Assembly (NCBI RefSeq): GCF_003075075.1
Contig: NZ_QCYM01000019.1
Span: 1 to 64,000 of the forward strand
DNA from: Labrenzia sp. 011
Lineage (GTDB): Bacteria; Pseudomonadota; Alphaproteobacteria; Rhizobiales; Stappiaceae
Length of the DNA stretch: 64,000 nucleotides
Direction of reading: 5' to 3'
The position numbers and the translations under genes were made by a program. Positions 63,510 to 64,000 of the stretch are shown here, piece after piece. Position 1 is the first letter of the stretch. Every line of letters begins with the position of its first letter. The notes below the pieces were generated by a model. It made no database searches, was not told the DNA's origin, and saw nothing but the letters and a program-made list of their open reading frames with translations.

Positions 63510-64000
63510 TCAGCGGCTGGCCGCGTAGTAGGACACCCGCCGCTCCAGATAGGCCAGAAACTCCGAGACCGAGAACGCCAGGGCGAAGAGCACGATCAGC
63601 ACCGCCCAGAAATGCGCCATCAGGAAGTTGTTGGCATAGAGCTCGAACAGCGCGCCGAAGCCGACGATCGAGATCAGCAACTGACCGATGATCACGCCCT
63701 TGACCGCGCGGATCACGCCGATGCGCACCCCGCCGAGGATTTCCGGCAGAGCCGCCCAGAAATAGATCTTGTAGAAGGCCTGCAGCGGGTTGGCGCCATA
63801 GCTGTGCGCCATTTCCACCAGCGAGCGGTTGATCTGCAGCACCCCCGCCCGCGCGTTCAGGATGATGATCCAGATGGCGAAGAGCGTCGTCGTGATGATG
63901 ATCGACTTCATGCCGAACCCGAACAGCACCATCAGCACTGGAACAAGCGCGGTGAGCGGCGCGCTCAGGAACATGTTCACCCAGGGCAGAAGCAACTCGT
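63510..64000 (-). CDS. ABC transporter permease, SsuC/TauC type (partial)
   Basis: Only the C-terminal part is visible; the gene starts beyond the right edge of the window. It has several transmembrane helices and the EAA loop that contacts the ATPase (EMAHSYGANPLQAFYKIY, with G at the conserved spacing). The NitT/TauT-type permease layout suggests uptake of a nitrate, sulfonate or similar compound, but substrate and partners lie outside the window. It is convergent with the MFS gene, with 13 bp between. Confidence 0.88.
   Translation of the reverse strand, partial: ELLLPWVNMFLSAPLTALVPVLMVLFGFGMKSIIITTTLFAIWIIILNARAGVLQINRSLVEMAHSYGANPLQAFYKIYFWAALPEILGGVRIGVIRAVKGVIIGQLLISIVGFGALFELYANNFLMAHFWAVLIVLFALAFSVSEFLAYLERRVSYYAASR

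Overview
The window reads as chromosomal DNA of a marine or soil alphaproteobacterium, most likely order Hyphomicrobiales (Rhizobiales), with a Stappiaceae/Roseibium-like flavour. This rests on gene content: a bcsN-bcsA-bcsB-bcsZ-bcsK cellulose locus, DUF1402, DUF1176 and DUF6665 proteins, a HlyU-family protein, a ClpS2-type adaptor, two CtrA-like boxes, the neighbourhoods lgt/midA/pgeF and prs/rplY/pth/ychF, and a high-GC coding style. The family assignment is inference; no rRNA gene is present to settle it.

Region 1 (1-3735) is the accessory part. It holds an IS1595-type transposase, a divergent DUF6471 gene overlapping a membrane-protein gene with lower GC, and then a small GIY-YIG nuclease gene bracketed by copies of a ~145-bp palindromic, MITE-like repeat. 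Two of those copies form a ~247-bp tandem duplication.

Region 2 (3736-14835) carries a crescentin-like coiled-coil protein with CtrA-type boxes upstream, clpS, a DUF6665 protein, a lysozyme-like DUF1402 protein, an MBL-fold hydrolase, a DUF1176 protein, an unusual glycine/RGG-rich cold-shock protein, a GNAT-rlmJ pair and a secreted RNase T2.

Region 3 (14888-32327) has a GST, an RND efflux pair (adaptor plus permease), a beta-barrel outer-membrane protein, a Na+/Ca2+ exchanger, uvrC, a TPR-sulfotransferase, an EEP-fold membrane protein, tdk, mscL, hlyU, pgsA, moaD-moaE and a Bcr/CflA drug transporter.

Region 4 (32385-41104, minus strand) is the cellulose operon bcsN-bcsA-bcsB-bcsZ-bcsK with translationally overlapping genes. 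It makes and exports cellulose: synthase, periplasmic partner, GH8 cellulase and TPR protein.

Region 5 (41683-49612) has ilvE divergent from a MarR / OmpR-type regulator / sensor-kinase set (PetP-PetR-like), then csaA, a TetR regulator, a DUF892 ferritin-like protein, proC with a YbjN protein, and a UbiK-like protein.

Region 6 (49781-64000) is mostly housekeeping: lgt, a MidA-like methyltransferase, pgeF, a creatinase-like M24 protein, a lipoprotein, prs, a MOSC protein, rplY, pth and ychF. A minus-strand OmpA plus papain-like-peptidase pair sits inside the pth-ychF interval. A ProP-like MFS transporter and a truncated ABC permease close the window.

No tRNA, rRNA or CRISPR array was found. 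The most interesting leads are the GIY-YIG/palindromic-repeat locus, the CtrA-box/crescentin-like gene, the RGG-cold-shock fusion, the C1-peptidase-DUF4384/OmpA pair, and two families of short dispersed inverted repeats.
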